Shown here: piece after piece, positions 13,177 through 14,517 of the stretch
Numbering within the stretch: position 1 is the stretch's first letter
How the letters are laid out: every line of letters begins with the position of its first letter
Assembly: GCA_903789505.1 (NCBI GenBank)
Contig: CAIFEU010000066.1
Coordinates: 1 to 14,517 of the forward strand
Length of the DNA: 14,517 bases
Source of the DNA: an uncultured Coriobacteriales bacterium
GTDB lineage: Bacteria > Actinomycetota > Coriobacteriia > Coriobacteriales > UMGS124
Direction: 5' to 3'
Notes under the pieces: generated by a model
What the model saw: the letters and a program-made list of their open reading frames with translations, nothing else
Databases searched by the model: none
What the model was told of the DNA's origin: nothing
Position numbers and translations under genes: made by a program

Positions 13177-14517
13177 CTAGTCCTTGCCGGCGTCCTCGTA
13201 GATGCCATAGCCGTCCTCGCCGATCGTCGACATCGACAGGATCTGCTCGGTCGTGAGCCCGGACCCCGCCGGCCCCTCGGCACCCTCGGGCGCGCTGCCC
13301 GCGACGTCGAGCGCCTCGGACCCCGTGGGCTGCGCCTCCCCGGTCAGCAGCGCCGTGAACGAGCGGTTGACGCACCAGGTGCCCACCAGGGCGCGGACCG
13401 AGTCGGGGACGGTCGACCCCTTGACCGTGAAGTTGACCAGTGCCGGCGAGTACCAGGTCGCCTGCAGGAAGACGGGGCTGCCGTCGTCTGTCGTGCCCAG
13501 GCTCGCGAGGATCGTCGCGTCGTCGAGGTAGGTGCCCTGACAGCTGACGGGCGCGGACCCGTCGCCCGGGTCGACCGTGAGCGTGGGCGCGCCGAACTCG
13601 TCGAAGGAGACGGTCACGCTGGCTACGCCCGCAGCGTCGCCGCCCGAGCTCGAGCTGCCGTCGGTCTGTCTGCCCGTCGGGACGCCGACGGTCCGCTGGT
13701 CCTCGTAGGTCCCGCTCGTGCCCATGAACGTCGTGCCGCTTGAGGCTGACGCGAACGCCCCCCTCACCGCCTCGACGGTGGCGAGGTTGGCGCTCTCGAT
13801 GTCGCTGAGCTGGGAGTAGTCGAACTCGTCGGCGCAGGTCGAGGCGGAGTACGCCGCGCTGTACCAGTCCTGCGCGGCGAAGTAGTCGGCGGCGTACGCG
13901 CTGGAGAACGCGTAGCCGTGGCGCGCGAGGATCTCGTCCCGGACGAGCTCGAGCTGCAGCGGGGTGCAGTAGGCGAGCGTGTCGGCCGAGAGCAGCCGGG
14001 CGTCGCTGTCCGCGCCCGCATAGGTGGGGATGCCTCCGGCGTCGCTCACACGGATGCGCGTCGGGTGGTGGGCGTCGCGCACCAGCGCCCGGTCCATCGC
14101 GAGCGAGGCGGTGCCGGTGCCGGGCGAGGTCTGCCGCGAGGTCCCGTCGGTCCAGACCTGGTAGACGCCGACCCGCTCGATGCTCACGTCGATCTCGTCG
14201 GTGCCCAAGGTGATGGTCCCGCGGTACGCGGCCCCGCCCGAGTCGGTGAACGACAGGGTCGCGACGCTGCCGTCGAGCGGGGCGAGGACCCCCGTCGCGC
14301 CGGCGGCGCCGTCGTCGTCGACGTGCGTGAGGTTCACGACCAGGCAGTCACCGACCACCCCGGTGACCTCGACCCCGTCGGTCGCGCCCGACGTGACGAC
14401 GAGACTGTCCGCCACCTCGGCGTTGCACCACCACCCCAGGTAGGTCGTAGGGTCGGAGGGGTCGGCGGCGCGCGGGGTCGCGTCGGTCGAGGCGGGGAGG
14501 GCGCCGAGGTCCTGGGC
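13177..14517 (-). CDS. YARHG-domain protein, C-terminal part, truncated by the window edge
   Basis: The frame is open without a stop to base 14517, so at least 446 residues belong to a protein that starts outside the window. A GTG at 14413-14415 is in frame, but it lies inside continuous protein sequence (YLGWWCNAE just before it) and is not the start. A beta-rich domain comes first (residues about 25-130 of the visible part). A YARHG domain follows near 172-254 (about 13756-14004), with RDEILARHGYAF and DYFAAQDWYSAAY, which are the hallmarks of that family. After a Ser/Gly linker there is a second beta-rich domain ending in LVGTWCVN. The first visible segment LGWWCN resembles this LVGTWCVN, so the two beta domains may be related. 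YARHG proteins are generally extracellular and of unknown function. The composition, Thr/Ser/Asp/Gly-rich, fits export. Confidence 0.82.
   Translation of the reverse strand, partial: AQDLGALPASTDATPRAADPSDPTTYLGWWCNAEVADSLVVTSGATDGVEVTGVVGDCLVVNLTHVDDDGAAGATGVLAPLDGSVATLSFTDSGGAAYRGTITLGTDEIDVSIERVGVYQVWTDGTSRQTSPGTGTASLAMDRALVRDAHHPTRIRVSDAGGIPTYAGADSDARLLSADTLAYCTPLQLELVRDEILARHGYAFSSAYAADYFAAQDWYSAAYSASTCADEFDYSQLSDIESANLATVEAVRGAFASASSGTTFMGTSGTYEDQRTVGVPTGRQTDGSSSSGGDAAGVASVTVSFDEFGAPTLTVDPGDGSAPVSCQGTYLDDATILASLGTTDDGSPVFLQATWYSPALVNFTVKGSTVPDSVRALVGTWCVNRSFTALLTGEAQPTGSEALDVAGSAPEGAEGPAGSGLTTEQILSMSTIGEDGYGIYEDAGKD

Noticed and set aside
14413..14415. GTG as the start of the YARHG protein
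   Set aside because: The frame continues 34 codons to the window edge with protein-like sequence including LGWWCN, so the true start lies outside.

Overview
The window looks like chromosomal DNA of a very GC-rich anaerobic actinobacterium. The best fit is the class Coriobacteriia (the Eggerthella, Olsenella and Adlercreutzia relatives). This is inferred from three things: strong G/C-ending codon use, several Tat-exported flavoprotein reductases side by side, and a membrane-anchored LuxR regulator with about 12 transmembrane segments, a combination typical of that class. No rRNA, tRNA, transposase, integrase or CRISPR array was seen.

Layout. Positions 160-2334 hold a LysR regulator followed by a plant-type isoaspartyl peptidase/L-asparaginase, both on the + strand. 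Positions 2534-11950 hold a redox region. It starts with a Tat-exported Old-Yellow-Enzyme-like FMN/Fe-S/FAD protein (2716-5034). Next are a divergent membrane LuxR regulator (5458-6969, minus) and a Tat-exported FAD reductase (7347-9149, plus), then a short flavodoxin-like protein (9405-10010) and a second Tat-exported FAD reductase (10259-11950). After that come a small Ala/Glu/Arg-rich helical protein (12185-12709), a 33-bp-period tandem repeat (13053-13168) and, on the minus strand, the C-terminal part of a YARHG-domain protein that runs off the right edge (13177-14517).

How the genes may work together. The three exported flavoproteins each carry a twin-arginine signal and a Ser/Ala-rich linker, then FAD or FMN/FAD domains. 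They look like substrate-specific reductases acting outside the cytoplasmic membrane, as in Coriobacteriia that use organic compounds as electron acceptors. None has a haem-binding motif and no quinol-oxidising partner is encoded here, so the electron donor must come from elsewhere. The membrane LuxR protein is the natural candidate to sense the substrate of the divergent reductase. The substrates cannot be read from the sequence.

Most notable structure. An exact 58-bp sequence with a 13-bp-stem hairpin occurs twice in the same orientation (5255-5312 and 9217-9274). The two copies bracket the LuxR-plus-reductase pair, and that pair is visibly less GC-rich than its neighbours. This suggests a mobile or exchangeable regulator/reductase module placed between the OYE-like gene and the flavodoxin gene, although a widely repeated terminator element is an alternative. 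Several + strand genes also have palindromes near the expected activator position and GGGCGC-type hairpins in their leaders.
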